Below are positions 21,201 through 33,139 of a stretch of DNA of 33,201 nucleotides, in pieces (position 1 is the stretch's first letter; the number at the start of each line of letters is the position of its first letter). The position numbers and the translations under genes are program-made. The notes under the pieces are model-generated. The model did not search any database, was not told where the DNA came from, and worked only from the letters and a program-made list of their open reading frames with translations. The DNA is from Parachlorella kessleri (lineage: Eukaryota > Chlorophyta > Trebouxiophyceae > Chlorellales > Chlorellaceae): contig BBXU01001355.1 in NCBI GenBank assembly GCA_001598975.1, positions 1 to 33,201 of the forward strand, in the 5' to 3' direction.

Positions 21201-24200
21201 TTACGGAGGTGTCTGATGTGGTATGCATGGGGTCAGGCGTGCATGCCTCAAAAGCTGCATTGATAAGCCGGTTCCAGCAGAACGGTCAGAGGCAATGCAG
21301 CGTGGGTCAGGAAGGGGTCTGCAATTGCTGCCTACGGTCCTCTGTTGCTTGAGCTTGCACAATGTCGGGAGCCCCCACTGGCATGCTGACTATTTGTGCA
21401 AAGGTTTGCATCTTCTTCTCATATGCAGGTATGTGCGAACACAACAGTGTCTGGCTCTTTGCAGGGTGAAGTGTTGCTGGACGCGGAGTCCACTGCTGAG
21501 CTGGCAGCCGTCATGCAGCCCACCGACCCCCAGCTGGCCGAGGCATTTGCCACCACAGCCATAGCACCCAGGGTGGCCGTGCTGTGCCTGCTGCATGAGT
21601 GGGCCATCTGTGCTGCAACCCGGCCAGTGGAGGGAACTGCAGAGGCTGCTCCTGTTACTGCAGCGATACCCGGGGCCACTGATGCAGCCACGGCTGGCGT
21701 CTGTCCAGCTGCGCTACATGTGGATGGTCGCACCAGCAGCCCGTCAGCACCAGCGGCTGGGGACGCGACAGTGCCGTCGACCGGGGCAGCCCATGCGGCG
21801 CGGCATATGTGGGCGCAGCTGCTGAAGCTGGCCATGGAGGATCCTGAGCTTGGATCCAACAAGTACTTTGCCAAGGGGCCGACACACCGACGCAAGGTGG
21901 GAGCGGGGGAAGCCCTGGCAAGGGGCTACCCCCGTACTAACAAGATGCAGGCTTGCTGCTTGCGCGATGACCGTGGTCCGCGTGGATGGACCGGCAAGTA
22001 CTGCATGCCCCTCTGCTGCTGTAGCGCACACTTTGGGCCTTAGGTTTTGTGCCATGCTGGTGCCATGTCAGCCCTTTCATTTCCCTGCCTTGCCTCCTCC
22101 CAGGCCCACCCGCCCTGACCCTCTTTCATGTGCAGGTTCGCTTGTGGCAGGCGCTGTGCGTGCTGTGCCCGGCTGTGCCAGCGCAGCAGCTGCCCAGCGC
22201 CCTGGGGACCATCCTGACAGCCCTCCAGGAAACCAATGCCGCCAGCGTGAAGCAGTACCAGGAGAGTATTGCTGTGCAGCTGGTTGGGCGGGAGCCGGCC
22301 CTGTTCCAAACCATGGTGATGCCCGTGCTGCGGGACTACAGTAGCCAGTGAGTCGTTCACAGGTCGGGTCACAGTTGCTAGGATAGCAGGGGCAGTGATT
22401 GGTATAGCCGTGTATGTATATGAAGGAAGGGAGGGTGTGGTCTGGAGGAGTTGGGCATGGGAAAGTGTTCCCACCCAGGGAAAGCCTGCCTGAGACATGT
22501 TCTGCCTCCGCACCGCAACGAACCCGACGTTGCCTGTCCCTAGCAGATGTGCAGCGGGGCTGCCCACCCTCTGCCAGCCTCAGCGGCACCAGACATGCCG
22601 CGCTGTCATGTGCAAGCCTATCACTCTATGCCTGCAGGACCGATGCCGCCCCCTCCCTGGTCCTGGTCGGAGCGCAACTGCTCCTCTCCCAGCTGAGCAC
22701 AGGAAACGAACGGGCGCCCGTGCCTACGTCTGCTGTTGCTGCCGTTGCTGCTGCGGCTGGGGATGGTGGCGCCCTTGAGGCCAGTCTTGTGGAGTTTGTG
22801 CGGGCGGTGGTGGGCTGGACACTGTCCCATGTGCACGCCACCAGGTAGGGTGGGCACCCTCCTGGCCCTTGGCATGTGTCTGTCAGGTAGTCCCCGATAT
22901 TGCTGCTTGTGCAGCCATGATCATCTCTCGCCAAGTTCATGTCACCTTGGCAGCAACACCAGCAGCAGCAGCAGCGGGTAGTGGCGGCAGTTGGGCCGGC
23001 ACCCTGTTGGCTAAGGTGTCCGCTGGTAGCGCTTGCAACAAGTTGCGTCCGCCCTCTTGGCCATTTACATACCCACCAGGAGAAATGTACCTGTGGAGTA
23101 GAAGGCCCCCGCTTGCCATCCAGGCAATACAGCCCCCACCCCACCCCACTCCCACCACCCTGCATGCACCCATCACCACAACCACCACCCCACTTACAGT
23201 CCCAGACTCACATGCACCATCCTTTCTACAGTGTGTGCCTCCTCATTGCAGGAGCAATTTCATCCCGGTTCATCCCCTGCTGGAGCTCCTTCCCTCCCTG
23301 CCTCCCACCCACAAGTCAGGCAAATCCCCCCACTATGCCTCTGCCTGTCTGCCTCATCCCAACCTCGCCCCACACCTCTGCCGCCCCGCAGAACCTTCTC
23401 CCAGCTGGTGCTGTGGCGCCTGCTGGAGTTGCGCCCCCAGCTGGTCCACTCCGACCCCTCCCTGGCCGCCCTGCTGGCCTTCTTTACGGCCAACCCCGAC
23501 ATCCGGCGGCTTCGGGCGGGCCTGGGCGCCAACTTTGAGCGGCTGGAACTGGAGCTGGCGGCGACGCCTCGCGGGGTGCTGGGGCAGGTCTGGTGGCTGG
23601 GGCTGGGTGGAAAGTAGCGGAGAGCGGGGAGGGGTTGCATGGATGGAGCGGGGTGGGGGGGCTGGGTCCCAGGCGGGTATGAGCACAGGCGCCACATAGG
23701 GAGCGGGTTCCTGGGACTGTCGGGTGAGACCTGGGGAATGAGTTGTCCATTGCCTGCCGGCCTAGCAGTATCTTAAATGGGGATGCACTGTAGATCTGTT
23801 GAGATTGACCTGTTTTTCTCCATGCTTATTATTTCAAAGTGCTGGACAACACAACTGCAGCGGTCCAGGTGCAAGGAAGGCCCTAAGCAGTACGGGCGGC
23901 ACGGGACACCACATTGTTGAGACTGATGCTCTTCTACACAAATAGCTGGGCCTCCGCAGGCATCATGGCCATGTACACATGTTGGGTTGCCCTGGCAATA
24001 TCACTCCCTTCCTGCTGCCCTGACCTGCCTGCCCTGGCCCCTTTTCCCTCTACAGGGCCGCTGGCCGATGGGCTTGGGACCTCAGTCAGGGTCTACCCTG
24101 GAGGGCGCACCCATGCCCCTGCTGGACCACATACAGGACTTCCTGGTTCGGGCGCGCGCTGACCTCCGTGGCCGTGTTGCGGGAGAGCAGGTAAGCAACG

Positions 24201-27126
24201 GAGGCGGTGGGTCGGTTGTAGTGCTGGACAGGGCCTGCTGCGCGAAATGCATGGTGGCATGCCACAGACCAGCAGGAAGTTGTGTGCCACTGCAATGCCA
24301 AGTGGCTGGGTAGAAATATGGAACATAGATGGCACTCAATGACATTGTTGCTATTTTTTACGGTAGCTAGGAATTAAGATGCAAGGGAAACTGGCGACAG
24401 GGGCAAAGGCACTGCAGGATGCGCCGTGAGTTCTTGCTCCTTGCTGCAGCTGGCTTATATTATGGCGGGGGTACTCACTTCACAGGCTTTCATAAACAGA
24501 AGTACTCTATAGCTCTCCTTCTTCAATATGCCAATGAGTGCTGGTTGAAGTTGTAACGTTACAACTCGCACTCGCTGAAAACGGCACGCAGGCTGCCAAT
24601 GCCCAGGCGGAATTGTCCCGAGGCCTGTCAGCTACCAGCACTGCGCCACCTGCCCCTCCCCAAGGCACCCAGCACCACCTGCAGCAGCAGCTGCAATTGC
24701 AGCAGTCAGCCACGGTAGCTGGTGAGGCCTCACCAGCCCTCGGCTCGTTGCCAAACAAGGCAGCGACTGGTCAGCAGGGGCAGATTTGGCAGCGCAAATC
24801 CACCCCCCTGGAACAAAGCCTAGCCATTCGGGACCCATTTGCTGCAGCGCTTGGTCTTGAGGCGTTGGCCTCTGGAGGCAAGGACGTCTTTGAGGAGGTG
24901 GGCAGGCTGTGTGGGCCTGCATGTGTCAACAGCTATCCGTTCCTGCGTAAGCTGTCGTTTGCCAATAGCATTGCTTGGCTACTCGAGTATGTGTGTGACC
25001 TGCTGGTGCCCCTGTCGCATGCGGACATGTCTTTCATTGCAGGGTCCCCATTGCATTTAACTTTTCAGGCCGTGACACAAGCACAGAAATGCGCATTCCT
25101 AAGGATCGCCTTCCTGACAGGGAGCCACAGGATGTCGTGCCTTGCTCACGAGGGGCCCAGCATACAGCTTCATCACATCCAGGCTTGAACTCATGAGTTA
25201 AATATGTTGTGCCGTCCCGCAACAAGCTGCACACAACCTTCTACATGCTTTGCTATCCCACAAAGCAATGCAGGTGCTGGCAGGGGCGGCGGCAGAGGTA
25301 GCCAGCCAGGGTGGCCCTGCCCGGCAGCACCTGATTGTGGTGGCTACCCTGGTGGGGCGAGTGCCCAACCTGGCGGGGCTCTGTCGCACATGTGAAGTGT
25401 TCGGGTGAGGCACACAAGCTCCCGCTGAGGCGATTAAGGGGTACCTCCTTGTGATTTCCAGTCCCTGGCAGCAGGGTTGCGGTCTGGTTGTGGACAGTGT
25501 GCTGCCTGGACACCACGCATTTCCCTGGCTCACACGATGGTGGCCACACGGCATGATGAGCTTTAGAGGGAAGCTGTTCATGCCTGCACACTGAGCCCCG
25601 TGTCGCAGATGTTGAGTTGCATGCAGGGATGAAACCAACAGCAGAATGATCGGGAAGGTGCCCAGCTAGTGTTAAATAGCTGCTGAGGCTAACTTACCAA
25701 TTACCCATGCGCTGGATTTGAGGACAGAGTTGGCTGCCTAGTGCATGCTAACAACTCGGTGACTGAAGGCGCAGAGCTTTTGTGCTGCCGCCGCTGCTTC
25801 CCGCCGCTTCTTCTCATTGGTAATGACTTGTGTCCCAGGCACTCCCGGCTGTGTGGTGCTTGCTCACGCCTCGTGCCCCATAAACCTTAGCCTCTGTGCT
25901 GCTGCCAGTCATCAACCGTATCCCAAGGATTCGCAGTATCTGCCAACCCATGCAGGGCTGGCTGCCTGGTGCTTGCCGACGCATCGGTGACCAAGGATCC
26001 CAGCTTTGCCGGCATCAGCGTGACGGCAGAGATGTGGATACCCATCAAGGAAGTATCAGGCACGTACTTCTTGCCTGTGCAGTGGCTTAGAATGGCACCC
26101 ATGGACCTCCAGGGAAATGAGGGTTAGGTTTGAATGTTTGACGGCAGACTTCAGAGATCCCAGCAGCCACAGCGCTCAGTGCGGCGGTATCCTGTGTAAC
26201 GGGAATGTCATATCAGGGCCGCTAAATGTTATCTGCTCAGGCAGATATTAAGAGGTGGCTGGCTCTTGCGCTCCTGCAGAGGCTGCCTTGCTGCCGTGGT
26301 TGCAGCGGCAGGCCGCTCTGGGGTACCGCCTGGTTGGCCTCGAGCAGACATCCCAGTCCACCAGGCTCCATGTGGGTTCAGCCTTCCTTATCTCCCTTGT
26401 TTTTACTTTTTCCATTGAAGGGAAGGGGCTGGGACACATCTTCATAATTTAACGTTCACCAGTGGCTTTGAGCGAGCAGTGCTTGTAGCTGCTGACGACG
26501 TGGTGTAAAGGTACGTTGGTCCCCGGAAAGTCAGAGGCGGGGCGGCCTTTCGGTGTAAGGAAGTTCATAAATACAGCAGCAGCAGCAGCATGTAGTGGAT
26601 GAGGTCTATTGAAGGACGTGCCTCGAACACACCTTGCCCGTCTCCTGGCAAGCGCTAGTGGCTGCCATGGGCGACCCTAGGTCATGTGCAAACCCTATTT
26701 TCCCTATGGGTGTCACACCACTGGCACCTTAGGGCCCCCCAGCTGTGAACAGGGCGAGTCCTGGGTGCTTCGGCCGGGCCAAGTTTGACTGGGGTGAGCA
26801 CTTTGAGAGAGTGGGCATCAACAGCTGGCCGTGAGCAGCGTTCGAGGTGGGAGGAGGGTCCTCCCAGCCTCCCTCTGTCGCTATGAGTTGGCTCCTACTG
26901 ACTGCTGAGGTGGTCAACCCCTTCTGCCCTGCAGGACTTTCGCTTCCCTGAAAAGACAGTGCTGGTGCTGGGTAGAGAGAAGGAGGGAATCCCCGCGGAC
27001 GTGCTGGCCCAGCTGCATGATACCGTGGAGATTCCCCAACTTGGCCTCATCCGGTCCCTGAACGTCCATGTCAGCGGGGCCATCGCCGCTTACGAGTACA
27101 CACGCCAGCGGCTAGAGAGTCAGTGA
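15232..27126 (+). CDS. TARBP1/TRM3-type tRNA (guanosine-2'-O)-methyltransferase, 19 exons
   Basis: Exons 15232-16031, 16199-16388, 16545-16676, 16935-17928, 18247-18378, 18629-19017, 19264-20177, 20378-20620, 20842-21046, 21465-21896, 22136-22347, 22638-22844, 23392-23587, 24056-24190, 24592-24897, 25274-25404, 25956-26059, 26280-26371 and 26935-27126 encode 2,001 residues. The family methylates the 2'-OH of G18 in the tRNA D-loop. About 1,830 residues form a Leu/Ala-rich helical-repeat region, with family blocks [33 protein letters not shown] and [14 protein letters not shown]. The last ~170 residues are a SPOUT (SpoU) domain: motif 1 [14 protein letters not shown] (about 1860-1873, with Arg1867), motif 2 [10 protein letters not shown] (1949-1958) and motif 3 [17 protein letters not shown] (1971-1987). 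The C-terminus aligns almost residue for residue with plant homologues. Introns 1 and 17 require GC donors. Low-complexity insertions (17310-17480; poly-Gln at 19575 and 24680) explain a length above the human protein. The first ATG was taken as the start. Confidence 0.9.
21047..21153. repeat. 37-bp tandem repeat (about 2.9 copies) copying a splice donor
   Basis: Copies start at 21047, 21084 and 21121, each beginning GTGAGTTCTT and containing GGCTAGGG(G/A)CATTTTGGCT. The array starts exactly at the donor of the intron after exon 9 of the TARBP1-like gene, so AGG|GTGAGT occurs three times, 37 nt apart. Only the first keeps the downstream frame. Confidence 0.92.
26574..26588. repeat. (CAG)5 microsatellite in an intron
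   Basis: Five perfect CAG units lie in the last intron of the TARBP1-like gene. Confidence 0.9.
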
Positions 27127-28256
27127 AGCTTGACTGGGCCCCTTCTTTGGTGACCGCGGGCATGTGGTGTTGCACAAACATGCGTGCGAAGGTAGCAAGC
27201 GCAACTGTAAATGCTGGACGCCAGAGTGAGCGTCAAGGGCTTGTGCGTTTGCCCCCTTGACGGGGGTGTGAGCTAGCGCAGAGTTTGGGTGCATGGAGTG
27301 GGCGAGGGCTTCCTTGAAACAACGTGGCTTTGCAAGAGGCGCTTGCCGGTTCAGGTATACTGAGTATCTTTGCATGTAATGCGCATTGGCACGCCCTGGA
27401 CTTCTGTTTGCCCAGATGGCCACCCGCACACTGAGACATAAGCTAGTTGGCCGTGCTCGTGAGCGGCCCCACGCAGCTAACATGTGTCCAGCCTTCCATG
27501 CTTTCTGCTGGCCCAGTGATCTTATGTGCACAGCAAACTGCATTGGTAGAGGGCTGGGCGGGCAAGTAGACAATGTTATGCTTTACAAGATGGGGTAAGG
27601 ACCGATAAAGAGTGTGCCATGCACCGGAAGCCAAGCTGATACTAGCACACAGCCTGACACTCACAGAGTTGCGTCCTAGGTTAAAATTCACCATCAGCGG
27701 GGAATGCCACTGGCTGTGCCCTAGCTTGTCAAATGGGATGCATGACTTGCAGATAGCATGAAGGTAGGCATCCAACTGTCATACGGCTGTCAATCAGCCT
27801 GTGAGGCACGATTCAACAAGGAATGTCACCCATGATCACCCAAATATGAACAATGAATACAGAACAGCATGCAACTGGTGGCGTAGATGGTAAGTTGTCA
27901 GTCTGTTCTGCACCTGCCTGTCTGTCTGGGCGAGTAGGGAGCACACTGTCTGAGGAAAAGCTAGCTGCACACACCTAGCTCTGCAGCCTGAACAAATCAT
28001 GAAAGGCTTCCAATGAGGAAGGGAAGAAGGCAATGAGGGAACAAGCGGGACAGCGATACGTAAGCTTGGAAGAAGACTGCCAAAGCACACATACAACCCT
28101 AGCGGGACATGCAAAGTCAGCAAAAATTCGGGCATCACCAGTCCTGCGCCCCCGCCCGCCTGTGTTGCAGCAACACAGATATTAGCACAAGCACGACACC
28201 AGGGTATTCCCAGTTCATGGCAATGGCTCATGTAGTGGGCCTGGCTGGCTGGCTGG
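27127..28256. other. 1.13-kb region between convergent TARBP1-like and glycoprotein genes
   Basis: This should hold both 3' UTRs. TGTAA is at 27206 (plus side). TTACA at 27582-27586 could be the minus-strand signal, but that is far (about 670 nt) from the stop at 28257. Open frames here (for example 27112-27573 on minus) show no conserved motif or gene-like codon use. Confidence 0.5.
27206..27210 (+). terminator. Candidate TGTAA polyadenylation signal for the TARBP1-like gene
   Basis: TGTAA lies 80 nt past the stop codon, a typical green-algal distance range. Confidence 0.45.
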
Positions 28257-31200
28257 CTAGAGGTCCCCAGCCCTAGATGGCGGGGACCTGAAGGGTGGGG
28301 GGGGAGGCTTGGGCCCTCTGTGCCCGCCTGTGCCCCCTGGGCTAGACGGAGCCCTGGGTGAGGCGTAGGGGTTGGGAACCGGCGGGGGACTGTTGTAATC
28401 TGTTACAATTACGGGTGGGGAGCGCCCTTTACCCCCGCCTCCTTCCTGCCCCCCTTCTCCTCCTCCTTGCTGGCCGGGCTCTCCCTCCTCCCTGGGGGAC
28501 GGAGGTGGGAGGCCCATCGCCTCCCAGACGTCCCAGGTAGCCGGGTCCTCCCCCCAGCATTGCGCCTGGTAGCCTTCTAAATCCTCAATGTTGCCCTGCA
28601 ACACAGTATCAGCAGGATCAAGAATTAGCCAGCGCGCACTACAAGCTACCACAAGTGGGAAGTGCGTGCATCCTGTCTCTAGCACCCATGCTCCACTTGA
28701 TGCTGTGAGGGAGTGGTCAAGCCCAAGGGGTGCTGGTTGCACATGCATGCATGATGCAGCTGCTGGAGACTGCACCCCCACCTGCAGGGCAGGGTGTGGG
28801 TTGTAGCCCTGGCGCATCAGGCACACCTCTTTGCACAGTACCATAAATCCGGCCCACTGCAGTCTGAATGTCCTGTCGTCTCTGAACCCCTGCTGACTCC
28901 TGCTTTACCTGGGCCCAGCCTGCGGGAAGCTCATCAACCGTCGTCATGGCACACATGAATGAGGTGTTGGCGGGAAGCCAGGTGACCACAGTGGAGGGAG
29001 ACAGGCCGAAGGGCTGTGCTGATGGGGAGGGCCCGGGGCCAAGCAGGGGTGCGTAATCTTCTGGGGCCGCTGCTGGGCTTGGTGCTGGAGCTGTCGAGTT
29101 CACATCACCACCTGAGGGCACCAAGACAGACGGGGAGATCTGTCAGCACCTGTGTTCCTAATCTGAACTAGTCTAACAGCCTAGTGACACCTGACCATGC
29201 TGCCTTGAGTCCCCCAAGTGGGGCCAACAAGAGCCCAGGATGTACTGTGCCCACAAGCCACAAGATCCCACTGTGTTCCTGGGACAAGCAGCACCAGTGT
29301 GTGCAGATGCAACAACGCTTTTGGTGCTTGCTGCCATATATAAGAGTCCCAGGGTGCTTCTTCTGGGCCCTGCACTAGCGCCCCAGGGTGTGTACTGAGG
29401 GCTTCGACCAGCTAAGGCCTGGGTCGAAGGAGCTCTGAGGCCCATGCCCAGCCTGGGCCTGCACTCCTACATCCGGCAGGGCTGCTCTCTTCCCAGGCTG
29501 GCATGCCTTCCCTGCCATTGCACCATCCGTGCTCGTCTCTGGTAAGCAATAACCTTCCAGGATTCCAAGGCGGAGGAAGGCATTAGCAACTCTACTAAGG
29601 CACAACCAGTGCACCGACCAGGAAGGTACTTCAACCAGAGGTGCTTACCTAGCAAGCCAGGCATGATGGAGACAAAGCGTGGCTCAATCTCTGGCATGGC
29701 CTCCACAGACTCGTCCCCAAACAGGCAGGGTGACTGGAGGGCCAGCTCACATGCCTCGCTGCCATTCCTGCACAGGGCCAGGGGTTGCAGAGGCTGTGCA
29801 CCCAGCGCACAGCGGGACGCACCAGCGGCAAGTGCAAGGTGTGTGAAATGCCAGGGGTTGCCTGGGAACATGCATGTAGCCTGGTGTGGGCATGGCACTC
29901 GCTGGCTAGATGTGGCAGCTCAGCTCTAGTGGCACCAACATAGCAGGTCATGCTGCAGGGGCCCCTGCTGACAGCACGATAGCAGCCGGCCGTGAAGCTG
30001 ATGCCGCCCTGGTCCCTCTGATACCGAACCCGCACAAGAGTGGTGGCTGGCCCTTAGTTCCGTACCTAGCAAAGTCCAGCTGGAGCAGGGCCAAGCCGCT
30101 CTGCCCACTGGCGGTCAGCAGGGTGTCTGGGTCGAGGTCCAGCAGGAACTGGGTGGCCAGCGAGGAGGGCTGGGACAGGATGACAGCCTGCACAGTGCAG
30201 CACCAAGGGTAGCAGCACGGACAGTGTCAGGCGCCAGGGTGCTCGCTCCTGGTTTATAGATAGTAGACACGAATCAGCCAGGGGGGCTGTGTTGGGGCTG
30301 CGCCTGCACCCACTCACCCCACAAACCCAACCCTGCTGTAGTCCCGGTTACTGACATGCTCCGTATACCAGCTGCAGGCTCTATTTGGCTTCAATACATC
30401 AGCAGCAATCTTTGCTTGACATTTGCTTGACTACCCTGACTTGGAGGTGATACCACTCCGTTACCCACCGAGGCATTTACTAGCTCCTGTGTGTAGGGGT
30501 CAGCCACAGCCAGGCAGGCGGCATCAATGCCCACCACCTCCCGGCTGCACAGCAGCAAGACTTCCAAGGAGGCCGACGTGGCAATGATGCCCTGGCTGTC
30601 GCAGCAGCCGGTGTTGGCCAGCAGCAGCTGGCACGAGGGCCTGAATTCAGCGGGGGCAGCAGTGGCGCTTGGCGCATGTGTGAGGCGCCGTCTTGACGAT
30701 ATCTGCAATATCAAATCCCACCTGGCTGCCTTATGAAGATCCTGCCTGCCAGCTGGTCCCAGCTGGGCTCCCTGATGGTGGTATGAAGCAGCGCCTCCCC
30801 GCCACTGTGTCTCTCCTGGCCGCGCCCCGCGCAAGCCTCCACCCTCGACAGCTGCCTCAGGCTGAAGCTTACCTGACGCCACAGTGGGCCCCTTCTGTGC
30901 CGTCGCTAGGCCCGGGTGCCAGCCCTGTGTTGCTGGGGGGCCCGTAGGGGTAGTCCTCATACCCAGGGCTCGTCCCCGGGTAGGCAGGGCTGGCTGCTGG
31001 GTAGCCTGAGGGACCGCCGGGGTACCCAGAAGGACCATACCCCCCGCTGGGGCTCTGCAGGGCACCCAAGCATCCTCTGTGGCCTCGCCCAGTCTACCAC
31101 CCCTGAAGCTCGACATCACCAAGACAAGAGAGCTACAGGGCCTTGCAGCCACCAGGGCTCGGTCACACAGACGTCCCCACAAGCAGAGCTGCGCAGTACT

Positions 31201-33079
31201 CCGCAGTACTCCCCTCCTCCTGCTTGTTTGGGACCGGCGGCACACGGTCATGCGAGTGACGGGCTGCTGAGCAGGCGGCATGATCCTAGGGGGGCTCCTG
31301 ACCGTGGCAGCGCGCATGCATGTGGCATGGCCAGCACTTACCGGAGATACATTGCTGTAGTCACTGCTGGGTGTCCCTCCATCGTAGGTAGGCGTTGGGG
31401 TGCCGTAATCAGGAGTGGGGGTGCTATAACCAGGGGAGGGGGTGCTGTAGTCTGGTGTAGGAGTGCCATACACTGGTGTTGGGCTGCTGTAGTCTGGCGT
31501 CGGGCTGCCATAATCGGGTGTAGGGCTACTGTACACCGGCGTGGGAGTGCCATATTCCGGCGTGGGCGTGCCATAGTCTGGTGTTGGACTGCTGTAGTCA
31601 GGTGTTGGACTACTGTAATCAGGTGTAGGGCTGCTGTAGTCTGGTGTAGGGCTGCTGTAGTCTGGTGTCCCGCCACCGCCATAGTCGGGTGTGGGACTGG
31701 TGTAGTCAGGTGGCGGCCTAACATCGCCGCCGGGCGATGGGCTGGGGCTGTAGTCAGGGGTGGGGCTGTAGTCAGGGGTGGGGCTGAAGTAGGGGTCAGG
31801 GGACGGCCCTCCGTCCGGGGAGGGGTAGGGATCGGTGGGGGGCGGCGGGGAGAAGGGCAGTGAAGGGGAGGTGCCTGCGTCGGGCCCCGGGGCTGGGCTC
31901 TCGGAAGGCGAGACAGAGGGGGAGGGGGGCGGCTCAGGGCTGGGGCTGGAGCTGGGGCTGGGGCTTGAAGGCGAAGGGCTGACGCCCTGCAAGGATTCAA
32001 TGCAAGGGGGACTTCATTTTGAACAGGCCCTAGACAAACTAGGGGGAGGTATGCATGGCAGCAGTGAAGCGCACATACAGCGTAATGCCCTTCAACCCGC
32101 GTCCGGCAGGCGACCCCAATAGAGGAGGGACAGCCCACAACAGGCTGGCGCAATGGGTAAGGCAAGCGCACAAAGGCCGGCGCCCTTGCAGCACGCTGGG
32201 CTCACAGCGCTCATGCCATGCACTCCTCGAGGCGTGCTGTGTGTGTGACTCACCCCAGGGCTTGGTGGCATTAGGCTGGCTGGGGGGCTGGGCTTGGGTG
32301 AGGCCGGGCTGGGAGGAGGAGGGGAAACTGCACAGTCACACAACCCCACATGCTCAGTGCTGTGTGCAAGACCCTCTGAAGCCTTCATGTCCTGGGATAG
32401 ACAAGCGCAAGGGTAGAGCCATACCCACGCCACCTCAGCTCCTCTGGGGGAGCCCTGCTGCTTGGGAGGCTCCCTGTCAGCACGGGCGGGAAGGCAGCTG
32501 GCTATGCTGGGCTAGGTGGCCCCAAACTCCAGCTACCGCTCAGATTCGTTGCGACGAGCTGCGCTACTTACAAGGGCTACTCCAGGTGCTCGCGTTGGGC
32601 ACCAGGCATGCCCCCACAGCCTCCTCCACAGAAGCCTGAGTGCTGTTTAGCCCGGGCCCCAGGGCGGCTGCCAGGCTGGACATAACCTGCTGGGACTGGC
32701 CTGCAGCGTTGGCAGCAGCACCCGGCGGGCTTGGGCGGGGGTGCAGGGGACAGACTACACAAGGCGAGCCGATGATGTGCGTGCGGGGATGAGTTGATGC
32801 GGGCAGGGGAGCAGCAGCCACCCTGCTGCGCCCAGCCCCCAAGCTGCGCATGGCCCGACAGTATCGCACCAATTACATATGGGACCTCAGTCAGGCTGCC
32901 CCAGGTAATACATACCCAAATGCACAGGCGTGGCTTAATCAATTCCTCTATCTCTCACCATAGCCGGTCACCGGGATAGTGAAGCGGGCTGAGGTGGTGC
33001 CGGTGCCTAGTGATGGCACGCTCTGGCACCCGGACGCCTCCAGCGCGGGTACCATGGCAGCCTCCAGCTTTGTTGGCAC
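28257..33079 (-). CDS. Secreted hydroxyproline-rich-type glycoprotein, 10 exons seen, 5' end beyond window
   Basis: Exons read downward: 33079-32959, 32700-32572, 32327-32254, 31986-31342, 31054-30873, 30640-30469, 30187-30066, 29767-29649, 29111-28909, 28595-28257. They give 701 residues with all phases closing. Layout: a Cys-containing N-terminal module (SVPSLGTGTTSARFTIPVTG; ACLVPNASTWSSPC), a Pro/Ser stretch, an array of about 14 YSSPTPD-like heptads, a Gly/Tyr/Pro segment (SGYPGGPSGYPAASP), a Cys module (LLLANTGCCDS; LLLCSREVVGIDAACLAV), a second module (QSPCLFGDESVEAMP) and a Pro/Gly-rich tail. Six or more N-glycosylation sequons (NST, NAS, NGS, NTS) and the SP/TP repeats point to an extracellular glycoprotein like algal cell-wall HRGPs. 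No pherophorin signature, transmembrane segment or GPI signal is visible. The signal peptide would lie past 33079. The family is unrecognised; the secreted wall role is inferred. Confidence 0.75.
31342..31820 (-). repeat. 21-bp minisatellite encoding YSSPTPD-type heptads
   Basis: Within the largest exon of the glycoprotein gene, a 21-bp unit repeats about 14 times between roughly 31370 and 31705, with variants TPDY, TPEY, TPVY, SPGY and GTPT/SSPT. A shorter SPTPDY pair lies near 31750-31800. Because 21 is a multiple of 3, several other frames also stay open here. Confidence 0.9.
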
Positions 33080-33109
33080 CTGGAAGGGACAGCAGCAGCA
33101 GCAACAGGA

Positions 33110-33139
33110 TTTACTGGGTCCATCTTTACTGGGTCCATC
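33110..33139. repeat. 15-bp direct repeat, two perfect copies
   Basis: TTTACTGGGTCCATC occurs at 33110-33124 and 33125-33139, in what reads as an intron upstream of the first visible glycoprotein exon. Confidence 0.9.

Noticed and set aside
24839..25188. Open frames continuing past exon 15 of the methyltransferase gene
   Set aside because: The GTGGGC donor after 24897 and the exon restarting at 25274 give the family-conserved join into the SPOUT domain. The intervening frame has no similarity to it.
30916..31863. 315-codon plus-strand frame opposite the glycoprotein gene
   Set aside because: It is antisense to the 21-bp repeat. A repeat length divisible by three keeps several frames open, and the translation is repetitive noise.
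30391..31992. 533-codon open frame on the minus strand taken as one gene
   Set aside because: It fuses the HRGP repeat exon with intron sequence and out-of-frame text. The conserved-looking segments need splicing at 31342, 31054, 30873 and 30640 to join in phase.
31338..32171. 277-codon minus-strand frame over the same repeat
   Set aside because: It is a frame-shifted shadow of the YSSPTPD array, and the phases of neighbouring exons exclude it.
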